From Thiosocius sp942490985 (GTDB taxonomy: Bacteria; Pseudomonadota; Gammaproteobacteria; Chromatiales; Chromatiaceae), in contig CALNYW010000005.1 of the NCBI GenBank assembly GCA_942490985.1, positions 62,001 through 126,000 on the forward strand: a stretch of DNA of 64,000 bases. Reading direction: 5' to 3'. Below are positions 8,718 through 17,732 of this stretch, piece by piece (position 1 is the first letter of the stretch; each line of letters opens with the position of its first letter). A program made the position numbers and the translations under genes. The notes below the pieces were generated by a model. The model was not told the origin of the DNA. It worked only from the letters and a program-made list of their open reading frames with translations, and made no database searches.

Positions 8718-10727
8718 ATGCATAACCTGAATCCGCGCCAGCGCGAGGCCGTTCGATATCTTGACGGCCCGCTACTCGTGCTGGCGGGCGCCGGCACCGG
8801 CAAGACCCGGGTCATTACCGCCAAGATTGCCTTCCTGATCGAGCAGGCCGGCATCGATCCACGCCTTATTACCGCGGTGACGTTCACCAATAAGGCCTCG
8901 CGCGAAATGAAAGCCCGCGTCGGCCAGCTGCTCGGCCGCGACCAGGCACGCGGGCTGACGATTTCAACGTTCCATACCCTTGGCCTCAACCTGCTGCGTC
9001 GCGAGGCGGCGCAGGCCGGTCTGCGGCCTGGTTTCAGCATCCTCGACGAGCAGGATGTCGAGCAATTACTGCGGGAGCTGGCGAAAAAAAACGACGCCGA
9101 TAAAGCGGCGCTGCAGCGCGCCCGCGCGCAGATCTCGGCCTGGAAAAACGATCTGATCGACCCAGACCAGGCGACCCGCACTGCTGACGATGATCTGAGC
9201 GCGTTTCACGCCGCGTTGTACGGCGCGTACCAGCGCGCGCTGCGTGCGTACAACGCCGTGGACTTCGATGACCTGATCCTGCTGCCGACAACGCTGCTGC
9301 GCGACCAGCCTGATTTACGCGAACGCTGGCAAAACCGAATCCGTTATCTGCTGGTGGATGAGTACCAGGATACCAACGGCGCCCAGTACGAACTGGTACG
9401 TTTGCTGGTAGGTGTCCGCGGCGCGTTGACGGTGGTTGGTGACGACGACCAGTCGATTTACGCCTGGCGCGGTGCGAAACCGGAGAATCTCGCGCGTTTG
9501 CAAGATGATTTTCCCCGTCTCAAGCTGATCAAACTGGAGCAGAACTATCGCTCCACCGGTCGAATCCTGCATGCCGCGAACAGCCTTATCGCCAACAACA
9601 GTCACGTGTTCGAAAAGCGTCTTTGGAGTGAATTGGGTCCCGGCGACGAATTGCGCGTTATCAACTGCAAAGATGAAGACGACGAAGCCGAACGCGTCGT
9701 CAGCGAGATAGTACACACACGGTTCAACAGCGGCCTGCCTTACCGCAGTTTCGCCATTCTGTATCGCGGTAACCATCAATCCCGCCCCTTCGAAAAGGCG
9801 TTGCGCACGCAAAACGTGCCGTATTTTCTCAGCGGCGGTACGTCGTTTTTTGCGCGCAATGAAATCAAAGACGTGATGGCCTACCTGCGACTGCTGGCCA
9901 ACCCGGATGATGACAGTGCGTTCTTACGGGTCGTCAATACCCCGCGCCGCGAGATCGGAACGTCGACCCTCGAAAAGCTCGCCGACTATGCGGGCCAGCG
10001 CGGCTGCGGCCTGATCGACGCAATCGACGAACTCGGCCTCGAGACTGTATTGACGAGTCGTTCACTGCAGCGTTTGCGGGAGTTCGCCCGGTGGCGGGAG
10101 CGGCTCGCGCGCCAGGCCGAGACCGCCTCGCCGGTTGCCGCGGTGAGGCAGTTATTGGACGACATCGCCTATTCCGACTGGCTGAAACAGACCAGCACAA
10201 CCGAGACAGCGGCGACACGACGCCTGGAGAATGTTGACGAGCTATTGAGCTGGCTGACGCGTCTGCAAGACGAGGACGGCAAGGGCCGCGACCTGGCCCA
10301 GCTCGTCGCCCACCTGACGCTGATGGACATCATCGAGCGACAGGACGAAGAGGCCGAGGACGACCGGGTGGTGTTGATGACACTTCACGCGGCCAAGGGT
10401 CTTGAGTTTCCGCACGTCTACCTGGTTGGGATGGAAGAAGAGCTGCTACCGCACCGCAGCAGCATCGAGGACGACAACATCGCCGAGGAACGGCGTTTGG
10501 CCTATGTCGGGCTGACCCGCGCGCAACGCAATCTGGTGATGTCTTGCGCAGAACGTCGCCGCCGCGGTGGGGAACTGGTGCGCTGCGAACCCAGCCGCTT
10601 CATCCAGGAGTTGCCGCGTGACGACCTGCGCTGGGAAGGACGCGGCAGCCAATTGTCGGCCGAGGAAAAGCAGGCGCGAGGACAGGCCAGTCTTGCCGGC
10701 CTCAAGGCGATGTTGACCGGCGGCTGA
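8718..10727 (+). CDS. rep: ATP-dependent DNA helicase Rep (UvrD/Rep superfamily 1A)
   Basis: This 3'-5' helicase helps replication forks pass protein roadblocks. The 669-residue protein starts LNPRQREAVRYLDGPLLVLA and shows the Walker A motif AGAGTGKTRVI, motif Ia TFTNKASREMKARV, Walker B LLVDEYQDTN, motif III VVGDDDQSIYAWRGA, motif IV QNYRSTGRIL, motif V LMTLHAAKGLEFPHVYLVGM and motif VI EERRLAYVGLTRAQ. Length is within the normal range of Rep, shorter than UvrD. It is isolated, apart from the dehydrogenase upstream. Confidence 0.95.
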   Translation: MHNLNPRQREAVRYLDGPLLVLAGAGTGKTRVITAKIAFLIEQAGIDPRLITAVTFTNKASREMKARVGQLLGRDQARGLTISTFHTLGLNLLRREAAQAGLRPGFSILDEQDVEQLLRELAKKNDADKAALQRARAQISAWKNDLIDPDQATRTADDDLSAFHAALYGAYQRALRAYNAVDFDDLILLPTTLLRDQPDLRERWQNRIRYLLVDEYQDTNGAQYELVRLLVGVRGALTVVGDDDQSIYAWRGAKPENLARLQDDFPRLKLIKLEQNYRSTGRILHAANSLIANNSHVFEKRLWSELGPGDELRVINCKDEDDEAERVVSEIVHTRFNSGLPYRSFAILYRGNHQSRPFEKALRTQNVPYFLSGGTSFFARNEIKDVMAYLRLLANPDDDSAFLRVVNTPRREIGTSTLEKLADYAGQRGCGLIDAIDELGLETVLTSRSLQRLREFARWRERLARQAETASPVAAVRQLLDDIAYSDWLKQTSTTETAATRRLENVDELLSWLTRLQDEDGKGRDLAQLVAHLTLMDIIERQDEEAEDDRVVLMTLHAAKGLEFPHVYLVGMEEELLPHRSSIEDDNIAEERRLAYVGLTRAQRNLVMSCAERRRRGGELVRCEPSRFIQELPRDDLRWEGRGSQLSAEEKQARGQASLAGLKAMLTGG

Positions 10728-10785
10728 AAGCCGCCATGGAAGGTATCTGCCGATCGGTTGCTTGAGCGCCCGGCGTACCGTGACG

Positions 10786-10813
10786 AAAAACGGCCGCGGA
10801 ATCGCCGCGGCCG
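10786..10813 (-). terminator. Rho-independent terminator of the diheme cytochrome gene
   Basis: There is a perfect 9-bp stem (CGGCCGCGG / CCGCGGCCG) with a 5-nt loop. On the minus strand it is followed by TTTTT (A's at 10786-10790 on plus). It lies 17 nt past the stop of the cytochrome gene at 10830 and between two convergent genes, so it could also stop read-through from rep. Confidence 0.85.
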
Positions 10814-10829
10814 CCCTGCATGGAAACCG

Positions 10830-11801
10830 TTATTTCACCTGCTCGACCATATAGGCGACGGCGGCCTTGATGTCCGCGTCCGGCAGATCCACGCGTCCAC
10901 CCTTCGGCGGCATCACGCCGATGCCGTTCAGTGAACTGGCATACAACGCGTCCATGCCCTTCGCGATACGTGGCACCCATAAGTTCTTATCGCCAAGCTT
11001 CGGTGCACCTGCCGCGCCGGTGGCGTGGCACGCAAAACATGCGCTGTCATAGACCGACTTGCCAACGGCCAGATCGGGTCCCGCTGCAGCGGCGACTACC
11101 GGTGCAGCCTCGGGTGCCGGTGCGGCTTCAGGTGCCGGTGCGGCTTCAGGTGCCGGTGCAGCCTCGGGTGCCGGTGCAGCCTCGGGCATTACCGCGGCGA
11201 CCATCCCCGATGCCGCGGCAACCGCGTCACTGGCGACCTCTTTGACGGTCTCGACAGCAGCCTCGGCCGGTGCAGGTGCCGACGTCTCGGCCGGTGCAGG
11301 TGCATCGCCCGCCGCGACTTCGATTCCACTCTCGGCCAGCATGTGCTCGATCGCGGCACGGATCTCAGCATCGCTGACCTGTGCGCCGCCCCGCGCCGGC
11401 ATGTTGCCTTTGCCATTGATCGCGCTGGTCGTCAGCCCGTCGATCCCACCTCCGGCCGCAAGGCGTTGGTTCCAGGCGGCAGCATCACCGATTTTGGGCG
11501 CACCGAGCACGCCGGCGACGTGGCAGGCATTGCAGGCCACGGCGGAGACATCAGCGCCGCTGCGGACCACTTCTGCAACCGCTTCTGTCGTCGCAGCTGG
11601 CGCTCCGGCGACATTGACCGTGCCGATCGGCTTGATCCGCTCGGTAATCGCCGCCCGAAGGCGAGGGTCATCACCACGCGCCTCGTCGGCCGAGGAGGTT
11701 ATGGTGTTGGCGGCGATCATGATCACCACTGTAAACGCCACGAGCGCCCCAAGAATGATCAGGAACATGCGCATAAAGGTAGAATCGTCATGTGCGGACA
11801 C
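10830..11801 (-). CDS. Membrane-anchored diheme cytochrome c (cytochrome c5-like domains)
   Basis: This 323-residue protein has one N-terminal membrane helix (MFLIILGALVAFTVVIMIAA) acting as an uncleaved anchor. It also has two cytochrome c domains, with CNACH and CFACH heme sites. Each is followed by a downstream methionine-containing loop (KGNMPARGGAQVSDAEI and GIGVMPPKGGRVDLPDADI). The domains are joined by a long Ala/Pro/Glu linker, including five copies of an APAPEA-type repeat. The role is periplasmic electron transfer, probably to a terminal oxidase or another reductase. The heme sites need the Ccm machinery encoded about 1 kb away. A clear terminator follows. Confidence 0.9.
   Translation of the reverse strand: MSAHDDSTFMRMFLIILGALVAFTVVIMIAANTITSSADEARGDDPRLRAAITERIKPIGTVNVAGAPAATTEAVAEVVRSGADVSAVACNACHVAGVLGAPKIGDAAAWNQRLAAGGGIDGLTTSAINGKGNMPARGGAQVSDAEIRAAIEHMLAESGIEVAAGDAPAPAETSAPAPAEAAVETVKEVASDAVAAASGMVAAVMPEAAPAPEAAPAPEAAPAPEAAPAPEAAPVVAAAAGPDLAVGKSVYDSACFACHATGAAGAPKLGDKNLWVPRIAKGMDALYASSLNGIGVMPPKGGRVDLPDADIKAAVAYMVEQVK
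11101..11190. repeat. Five-copy 18-bp tandem repeat encoding the APAPEA linker
   Basis: An 18-bp unit of the form GGTGCCGGTGCRGCYTCR is repeated about five times inside the diheme cytochrome gene. The copies differ at synonymous positions. The unit encodes the Ala-Pro-rich spacer between the two heme domains and can vary in copy number by slippage, changing linker length without breaking the frame. Confidence 0.85.
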
Positions 11802-11900
11802 GGCTGTCGCTCCCTAAATTCAAGAACTTACCAAGCATCGCCTGGAAAAAACGGCCGCCAGTATAGCGGTTGGCTGCTGCGCTTGGTACCGAGAGGCCCG

Positions 11901-12653
11901 TCAGACGGCCGATTTCGCCCGGTACTCGGCGAGTTCAGTCAGCGCTGGCAGGTCGAGGATCGTAACCTTCTGCCGCTCGCAAACCATCAGGTGGTCGTCT
12001 CGCAGTTTGCGCAGCACCCGGTTGGTATGGACCGGTGTCAGTCCGGTCAGTTCGCCCAGCATTTCCTGCGTCAAGGGAAAGGGCATGTTGAGGTCGGCGG
12101 CATCGACATCGCCGCGCTGTTCGAGCCGATGAAAGACGTCGACCACGACGTGCGCGATGCGCTGCTGGGCTGAACGTCGACCTAACCCCAAGACATTGGA
12201 CTCGCAAGTTTGCAGGTATTGTGCCTGAATCTGGGCGATCCGCCGCCCGATATCACCGTGGCGATCGATCATGGCGTGCAGATCGCTTTGCCGGAAAGCG
12301 CAGACAATCGTTGGTGTGATGGCCAGCGCACCGTGTGAATGAAGACCATCCTCTAACGGCGTGTAGCCGACAAAATCACCGGGCAAAGCAATACGGAGGC
12401 CTTGCCGATTGCCGCTCGCATCATTGCGATACAAAAGCAGCCAGCCTTCGAACAGCGTGAACGCCATGGTTGCGGGTTGTTTTTCTTGATACAGGTGGCT
12501 GCGCGCGGGGAGTTGGTACTGAGCGGCGCGACGGGACTCGGCCTCGTGCAGGTAGTCTTCGGCGACGACCTGGAAAAGCGCCTTCCGCCGAATGGGACAA
12601 TCTGCGCACTTGGTCGGCGCCGATCGCGCCACGCCATGTTGGATTACCGACAC
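11901..12653 (-). CDS. Crp/Fnr-family transcriptional regulator
   Basis: This 250-residue regulator has an N-terminal cyclic-nucleotide-binding-type beta barrel (LPGDFVGYTPLEDG) and a C-terminal winged helix (LTQEMLGELTGLTPVHTNRVLRKL). A CADC pair is near the N-terminus. The third cysteine expected six residues later in oxygen-sensing Fnr is absent, so a canonical 4Fe-4S cluster is doubtful. The GTG at 12653 is preferred over the upstream ATG because a GGAG lies 7 nt before it. The gene is divergent from ccmA across about 230 bp, so a role in ccm or respiratory gene control is plausible. No clear TTGAT-N4-ATCAA box was found in that gap. Confidence 0.85.
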   Translation of the reverse strand: MSVIQHGVARSAPTKCADCPIRRKALFQVVAEDYLHEAESRRAAQYQLPARSHLYQEKQPATMAFTLFEGWLLLYRNDASGNRQGLRIALPGDFVGYTPLEDGLHSHGALAITPTIVCAFRQSDLHAMIDRHGDIGRRIAQIQAQYLQTCESNVLGLGRRSAQQRIAHVVVDVFHRLEQRGDVDAADLNMPFPLTQEMLGELTGLTPVHTNRVLRKLRDDHLMVCERQKVTILDLPALTELAEYRAKSAV

Positions 12654-12887
12654 GTCACGCCTCCGTTCACACGCATCAAGACACGCGAGAGTTTGCTTCA
12701 CACCCCGCCACAGCACGCAAACTGGCAGCGCTGCCCGGGTCGCGGCTTTTGATTAGCTTGACACACTCGGGCGCGGATTTGCTATGCGAAAACGCATCGC
12801 GCGAACAGCTGAGAAACGCGATTAGTGTAGACTACGACGCCTCGCGTTCGATTTCCGTCAAATCCCAAAGATGAGCACTACCCCCGC

Positions 12888-13514
12888 GTGCTGAATGTCG
12901 ACCAACTGTGCTGCGTGCGCGGCGACCGCGTGCTGATCCGCGACCTAGATTTTGCGTTGACGCCCGGCGAACTGCTCCACCTCAAAGGCCACAACGGCAG
13001 CGGTAAAACCACCCTGCTCCGCGCCCTGGCGGGCCTGCTGCTCCCGGAATCCGGGGACATCCTTTGGGAACGCCAACCGATTCGCAAACTGCGCGAGGAG
13101 TATAGCCGCCACCTGTTGTTTCTCGGCCACTTGAACGGCATCAAAGGCGATCTCACTGCGGTCGAGAATTTGCGCATCGCAGCGACCCTGGACGGCTACC
13201 AGCTGGACGAGACACGGGCCTGGGAGGTTTTGGCAGACATCGGCCTACGGGGTTTTGAGGACCTGCCGAGCAAACACCTCAGCCAGGGCCAGAAACGCCG
13301 CGTCGCGCTGGCTCGGCTGCTCGCCAACAACGCCAAGCTATGGATCCTCGATGAGCCGTTCACGGCGCTCGATGTCGCCGCGGTGGAACTCTTGCAGGCG
13401 GTAATAAAGGGCCACGTCGATGGCGGCGGCATGGCCGTGGTCACGACTCATCAGGCAGTGGGCCTGATAGACCAGGACACGCGCAGCATCGAACTCGGAC
13501 GCGGCCATGTTTGA
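12888..13514 (+). CDS. ccmA: Cytochrome c biogenesis ATP-binding protein CcmA
   Basis: This is the ATPase subunit of the CcmABCD complex that releases holo-CcmE during heme delivery. The 208-residue ABC domain has Walker A KGHNGSGKTTLLRAL, the signature LSQGQKRRVALARL, Walker B LWILDEPFTALD and the switch histidine in VVTTHQAV. It starts at GTG 12888. No ATG is available in frame, and the ribosome site is weak. It overlaps ccmB by 8 nt. It is the first gene of the cytochrome c maturation (System I) cluster, which continues to 20036. Confidence 0.95.
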   Translation: MLNVDQLCCVRGDRVLIRDLDFALTPGELLHLKGHNGSGKTTLLRALAGLLLPESGDILWERQPIRKLREEYSRHLLFLGHLNGIKGDLTAVENLRIAATLDGYQLDETRAWEVLADIGLRGFEDLPSKHLSQGQKRRVALARLLANNAKLWILDEPFTALDVAAVELLQAVIKGHVDGGGMAVVTTHQAVGLIDQDTRSIELGRGHV

Positions 13515-14175
13515 GACGCTACTGCTCGTGGTCAAGCGCGACCTGACCATCGCCCTGCGTCGCCGCGCCGACATCTTCACGACGCTGGTGTTTTTCGCGA
13601 TCGTCGTCAGTCTGTTTCCGCTTGGCATCGGGCCTGAGCTGGACACCTTGCGCCTGATCGCCCCAGGCGTCGTATGGGTCGGTGCGCTACTCGCCTCGAT
13701 GTTGGCATTGGAATTGATTTTTTCGGCGGATCACCGCGATGGTTCGCTCGAACAGATGCTGCTGACACCGCAGCCGGTATCGCTGCTGGTCGTCGGCAAG
13801 GTCCTGGCGCACTGGCTGGTAACCGGCGTACCGCTGGTGCTGATCGCGCCACTGCTGGGCCTGCAGTACGACCTGAGTCTGCCTGCGCTACAGACGCTGA
13901 TCGTTTCCCTGCTGCTGGGTACGCCGACGCTCAGCTTGATCGGCGCCATCGGTGCCGCGTTGACCATCGGGCTGCGTTCGGGTGGCGTGTTACTCGCCCT
14001 GTTGGTACTGCCTCTCTACATCCCGGTGTTGATCTTCGGTGCAGGCGCCGTGGAAGCGACCGTATCGGGTCTGGGCGGCGGCGCCCACCTATCGATGTTG
14101 GCGGCTATTCTGATTTTGAGCCTAGTGCTGGCGCCGCTTGCCACGGCCGCTGCGTTGCGGGTTGCCGAAGACTAA
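13507..14175 (+). CDS. ccmB: Heme exporter protein CcmB
   Basis: This is the membrane subunit partnering CcmA. The 222-residue protein has about six hydrophobic helices (for example TTLVFFAIVVSLFPLGIG and LLALLVLPLYIPVLIFGAG). It has the conserved segment SADHRDGSLEQMLLTPQP. It overlaps ccmA by 8 nt. It is followed by 216 bp without a gene before ccmC, an unusually wide gap for this operon, which holds a terminator-like hairpin. Confidence 0.95.
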   Translation: MFETLLLVVKRDLTIALRRRADIFTTLVFFAIVVSLFPLGIGPELDTLRLIAPGVVWVGALLASMLALELIFSADHRDGSLEQMLLTPQPVSLLVVGKVLAHWLVTGVPLVLIAPLLGLQYDLSLPALQTLIVSLLLGTPTLSLIGAIGAALTIGLRSGGVLLALLVLPLYIPVLIFGAGAVEATVSGLGGGAHLSMLAAILILSLVLAPLATAAALRVAED

Positions 14176-14267
14176 GACAAAAAAAGCTACCGAAACGAAT
14201 CACCGGGCTTTGCGCTGGTCAGAGCAGTCGGTTAATCTCTGCCCCCTGCTCGCGCTGCGACACGCGC

Positions 14268-14293
14268 AAGCCCCTGCAAAATCAGGGCTTTTT
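14268..14293 (+). terminator. Terminator-like hairpin between ccmB and ccmC
   Basis: AAGCCC pairs with GGGCTT, with a one-base bulge and two more pairs (TG/CA) around a six-base loop CAAAAT. A run of five T follows. It lies in the 216-bp gap (14176-14391) between ccmB and ccmC and would lower transcription into ccmC or act as an RNA processing/stability element. No other gene is visible in the gap. Confidence 0.5.
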
Positions 14294-14391
14294 CGAGATG
14301 CCGCCGAAGCAAGACGGAGCAGACGAAGGGGCCTGAAAGCAGTACTGACCCCGATCGCAACTTCAACCACAGGTCTAACCACCGAGGCACG

Positions 14392-15141
14392 ATGGCATCC
14401 CGAGTCGTTAACTGGTTTCATTTTTCCTCCCCCGCCACGTTTTTCCCTGTCGCCAGGCGGATAGCGCAGGTCGCCACGGTGATCACTGTGGTGTTACTGG
14501 TTATCGGTCTCTACATGAGTTTTTTCGTCGCGCCGACCGACTACAAGCAAGGCGAGGGCTATCGGATCATTTTTGTCCATGTGCCCGCGTCCTGGATGTC
14601 CATGTTCATTTACCTGATCATGGCCGGCTGGGCAGCGATCGGACTGATCTTCAACACGCGCCTGTCCGCGATGATGGCGCAGGCGTTGGCCCCGACCGGT
14701 GCGATGTTCGCCTTTCTCTCGCTGTGGACCGGCGCCTTCTGGGGTAAGCCGATGTGGGGAACCTGGTGGGTGTGGGATGCACGCATCACCTCGGAACTTA
14801 TCCTGCTGTTTTTGTATCTTGGATATATGGCGCTGCGCTCTTCGATTGACGACCCGCGTCGCGCCGATCGTGCCAGCGGCATATTGCTGCTGGTTGGGGT
14901 GGTGAATATCCCGATAATCTACTACTCGGTGCAGTGGTGGAATACGCTCCACCAGGGTGCGACGATCAAGCTCAATTCGGAAAGCACGATGGACGACACC
15001 ATGCTCACCGCGATGTTGATCATGACCCTGGCTTTCTGGGCCTATTCGATCGCAGTCGCAATGCAACGCGTTCGCGGCATCATCCTCGAGCGCGAGCGGT
15101 CAGCCAACTGGGTGCGCGAAGTGGTTAGCGGAGGTAACTGA
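14392..15141 (+). CDS. ccmC: Heme lyase/exporter subunit CcmC
   Basis: This membrane protein presents heme to CcmE. The 249-residue protein has six membrane helices and the periplasmic WWD-type tryptophan-rich motif WGTWWVWDARITSELIL. Conserved histidines lie in the flanking loops (IIFVHVPASWMS and WNTLHQGATI). It ends 1 nt before the ccmD start. Length and motifs are normal. Confidence 0.96.
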   Translation: MASRVVNWFHFSSPATFFPVARRIAQVATVITVVLLVIGLYMSFFVAPTDYKQGEGYRIIFVHVPASWMSMFIYLIMAGWAAIGLIFNTRLSAMMAQALAPTGAMFAFLSLWTGAFWGKPMWGTWWVWDARITSELILLFLYLGYMALRSSIDDPRRADRASGILLLVGVVNIPIIYYSVQWWNTLHQGATIKLNSESTMDDTMLTAMLIMTLAFWAYSIAVAMQRVRGIILERERSANWVREVVSGGN

Positions 15142-15142
15142 G

Positions 15143-15310
15143 GTGTTGGAGAAACTCGACATGGGCAGACACGCTCTCTACGTTTGGGGCTCTTTTGGGA
15201 TGACCGCCTTGTGTATGGCGCTCGAACCCTTGCTGCTGCGCAGCCGCGCCAAGCAGATCCGCAAGCGTCTCGCGCGCATGGTCCGCCTTGAACAAGAGGT
15301 CCAGTCATGA
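15143..15310 (+). CDS. ccmD: Heme exporter protein CcmD
   Basis: This 55-residue protein, with one membrane helix, stabilises CcmC-CcmE interaction. It reads LEKLDMGRHALYVWGSFGMT, then LLLRSRAKQIRKRLARM and a charged tail. The segment MGxxAxYVWxSFG is the usual CcmD signature, and the basic tail is typical. The GTG at 15143 is chosen because GGAGG lies at 15130-15134 and the N-terminus then matches the family; ATG at 15161 is the alternative. Its stop overlaps the ccmE start (ATGA). Confidence 0.88.
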   Translation: MLEKLDMGRHALYVWGSFGMTALCMALEPLLLRSRAKQIRKRLARMVRLEQEVQS

Positions 15311-15771
15311 AAGCACGCCATAAACGTCTGAGTATCGTCTTCGTCGGTCTAATCGGCCTGGGTATCGCAAGCGCGCTGGTACTAAATGCCCTCGAAGGCA
15401 ACCTGTCTTACTTTTTCTCCCCGACTGAGGTCAACAAGGGCGAGGCGCCGGAAGACCACGTGTTCCGCCTCGGCGGCTTGGTCGAAGCGGGCAGCGTGCA
15501 ACGCGAGGAAGGTCAGATTGAAATCAACTTCATCGTCACCGACATGGCCGAGCGGGTCAAGGTGAGCTACAGCGGCATCCTGCCGGACCTGTTCGCCGAA
15601 GGTCAGGGCGTCGTCGCGCAGGGACGCCTCGGGCCTGGCAACGTGTTCGTCGCCGACGAGGTGCTCGCCAAGCACGACGAAACCTACATGCCGCCCGAAG
15701 TCGCCGCTGCGCTCGAGGCGGCCGGCAAGGACGTCAGTAGCGGACCACACCCCGGAGGCAGCACGCTATGA
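15307..15771 (+). CDS. ccmE: Periplasmic heme chaperone CcmE
   Basis: CcmE carries heme covalently to the CcmF lyase. The 154-residue protein has an N-terminal signal anchor (LSIVFVGLIGLGIASALVL), an OB-fold core with FRLGGLVEAGSVQR and VSYSGILPDLFAEGQGVV, and the heme-binding histidine in VLAKHDETYMPPEV. It overlaps ccmD and ccmF by 4 nt each, so translation is coupled. Confidence 0.96.
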   Translation: MKARHKRLSIVFVGLIGLGIASALVLNALEGNLSYFFSPTEVNKGEAPEDHVFRLGGLVEAGSVQREEGQIEINFIVTDMAERVKVSYSGILPDLFAEGQGVVAQGRLGPGNVFVADEVLAKHDETYMPPEVAAALEAAGKDVSSGPHPGGSTL

Positions 15772-17732
15772 TTCCAGAACTCGGACAGATCGCTCTGCTG
15801 ATCGCCCTGGCCCTGTCGGTCATCCAGGTCGTGTTTCCCCTGCTTGGGGCCCACCGCGGCAACGTCAGCTGGATGATGCTGGCCATCCCCGCTGCCCGCC
15901 TTCAGTTGCTGTTCGTTGCGGTTGCGTTCGCGCTACTGACCTATAGTTTCCTGGTCCACGATTTCAGCGTGCGCTACGTCGCTGAGAACTCGAACACCCG
16001 GCTACCCACCCAGTACCTGTTCTCTGCGGTCTGGGGAGGCCACGAAGGCTCATTGCTTTTGTGGGCGCTGACCTTGTCGGCGTGGACCGGCGCGGTCACG
16101 TGGTTCAGCCGCAGCATCCCGCTGCCGATGATCTCCCGCGTGCTCGCGGTGCTCGGCATCGTCGCGATCGGCTTCCTGCTGTTCATGTTGCTGACCTCCA
16201 ACCCGTTCGACCGCCTCGCGGTGCCGCCGCCGGACGGACGCGATCTCAACCCACTTTTGCAAGACTTCGGCCTGATCATCCACCCGCCGATGCTGTACAT
16301 GGGCTATGTCGGCTTCGCGGTGCCGTTTGCATTCGCCGTCGCAGCGATGTTGGCCGGCCGACTCGATGCGGCATGGGCGCGCTGGTCTCGCCCGTGGACC
16401 AACGTCGCATGGCTGTCGCTGACCCTTGGGATCGCCCTGGGTAGCTGGTGGGCCTACTACGAGCTTGGCTGGGGCGGCTGGTGGTTTTGGGATCCGGTCG
16501 AAAACGCCTCGTTCATGCCGTGGCTGGTCGGCACCGCATTGATGCACTCGCTGGCGGTCACCGAGAAGCGTGGCGCGTTCAAGGCCTGGACAGTGCTGCT
16601 TGCGATCTTTGCGTTTTCGCTCAGCCTGCTCGGCACCTTCCTCGTGCGCTCCGGTGTACTGACCTCGGTGCACGCTTTTGCAAACGACCCTGAGCGCGGC
16701 GTGTTCATCCTGATGTTCCTGATCGCGATCGTCGGCTCGTCGCTGGCCTTGTATGCGGTCCGGGCGAATCAGATCAAAAGCACTGTGCGGTTCAACCTGT
16801 TGTCACGAGAAACCGGGCTGCTGATGAACAACGTGCTGCTGGTGGTCGCGGCGGCGACCATCCTGCTCGGCACGCTTTACCCGCTCGCGATCGATGCCCT
16901 CGGGCTCGGCAAGATCTCGGTGGGCCCGCCCTATTTCAACGCGGTGTTTATTCCGCTGACCGCGCCGCTGGCAATGCTGGTCGGTGTCGGCGCGCTGGCA
17001 CGCTGGAAACGCGACAGCTTCAATAGACTCTGGCCGATCCTGCGTGTCGCGCTCGCGGTGGCGATCGTCGCCGGCATCGCCTACCCGATCCTGTTGACCC
17101 CGCAGTTCTTCTGGTCGGCTGCGCTTGGCATGGTGCTGGCTTTCTGGGTCACGGCGTCGACGGTTGTCGCGATCAAGGACCGCCTCGGGCCACATGGCAA
17201 CTGGCGTCACATCCCGCGCGGCTTCTGGGGCATGGTCCTCGGCCACCTCGGGATTGCGGTGTTCATCGTCGGTGTCACGCTGACGTCGATCTACTCGGAC
17301 GAACAGGACGTCCGTCTTGCCCCCGGCGAGCGCTACCAGATGGGCGAATACAGCTTTGAGTTCCTCGGCGTCGAAAAGATCGATGGTCCGAACTACACCG
17401 CCTACCGTGGCTCATTGATCGCTCGACAAGGTGACGAGATCGTCGGCGAGATGCACCCGGAAAATCGCACCTACCTCGTGCAGACGATGCCGATGACCGA
17501 GGCCGCGATCGATGCCGGCCTGACCCGCGACCTGTTCGTTGCGATGGGTGATGACCTGGGCGGCGGCGCTTGGAGCATACGCTTGTACCATAAGCCTTTC
17601 GTACGCTGGCTGTGGCTCGGCGCACTGATCATGTCGCTCGGCGCTGCAGTAGCAGCCAGTGACCGGCGATACCGGAAACTCGCCAAGGTCGAGCGCAAAG
17701 TGCCCGCACAGGCCGCCGACGCTCGCGCATGA
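15768..17732 (+). CDS. ccmF: Cytochrome c heme lyase CcmF
   Basis: This large membrane component of the heme ligation complex attaches heme to apocytochromes. The 654-residue protein has about 14-15 helices, the WGGHEGSLLLW segment and the tryptophan-rich periplasmic motif GWGGWWFWDPVENASFMPWL. The C-terminal periplasmic domain (ERYQMGEYSFEFLGVEKIDG) is typical, as is the last helix. It overlaps ccmE and ccmG by 4 nt. It has full normal length. Confidence 0.97.
   Translation: MIPELGQIALLIALALSVIQVVFPLLGAHRGNVSWMMLAIPAARLQLLFVAVAFALLTYSFLVHDFSVRYVAENSNTRLPTQYLFSAVWGGHEGSLLLWALTLSAWTGAVTWFSRSIPLPMISRVLAVLGIVAIGFLLFMLLTSNPFDRLAVPPPDGRDLNPLLQDFGLIIHPPMLYMGYVGFAVPFAFAVAAMLAGRLDAAWARWSRPWTNVAWLSLTLGIALGSWWAYYELGWGGWWFWDPVENASFMPWLVGTALMHSLAVTEKRGAFKAWTVLLAIFAFSLSLLGTFLVRSGVLTSVHAFANDPERGVFILMFLIAIVGSSLALYAVRANQIKSTVRFNLLSRETGLLMNNVLLVVAAATILLGTLYPLAIDALGLGKISVGPPYFNAVFIPLTAPLAMLVGVGALARWKRDSFNRLWPILRVALAVAIVAGIAYPILLTPQFFWSAALGMVLAFWVTASTVVAIKDRLGPHGNWRHIPRGFWGMVLGHLGIAVFIVGVTLTSIYSDEQDVRLAPGERYQMGEYSFEFLGVEKIDGPNYTAYRGSLIARQGDEIVGEMHPENRTYLVQTMPMTEAAIDAGLTRDLFVAMGDDLGGGAWSIRLYHKPFVRWLWLGALIMSLGAAVAASDRRYRKLAKVERKVPAQAADARA

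Noticed and set aside
12717..12887. Possible Fnr box (TTGATTAGCTTGA) between the Crp/Fnr gene and ccmA
   Set aside because: Only one half-site fits; the second half lacks ATCAA at the right spacing.
14138..14464. Open frames across the ccmB-ccmC gap
   Set aside because: They run through the hairpin and into ccmC in another frame, with no domain; the gap is treated as regulatory.
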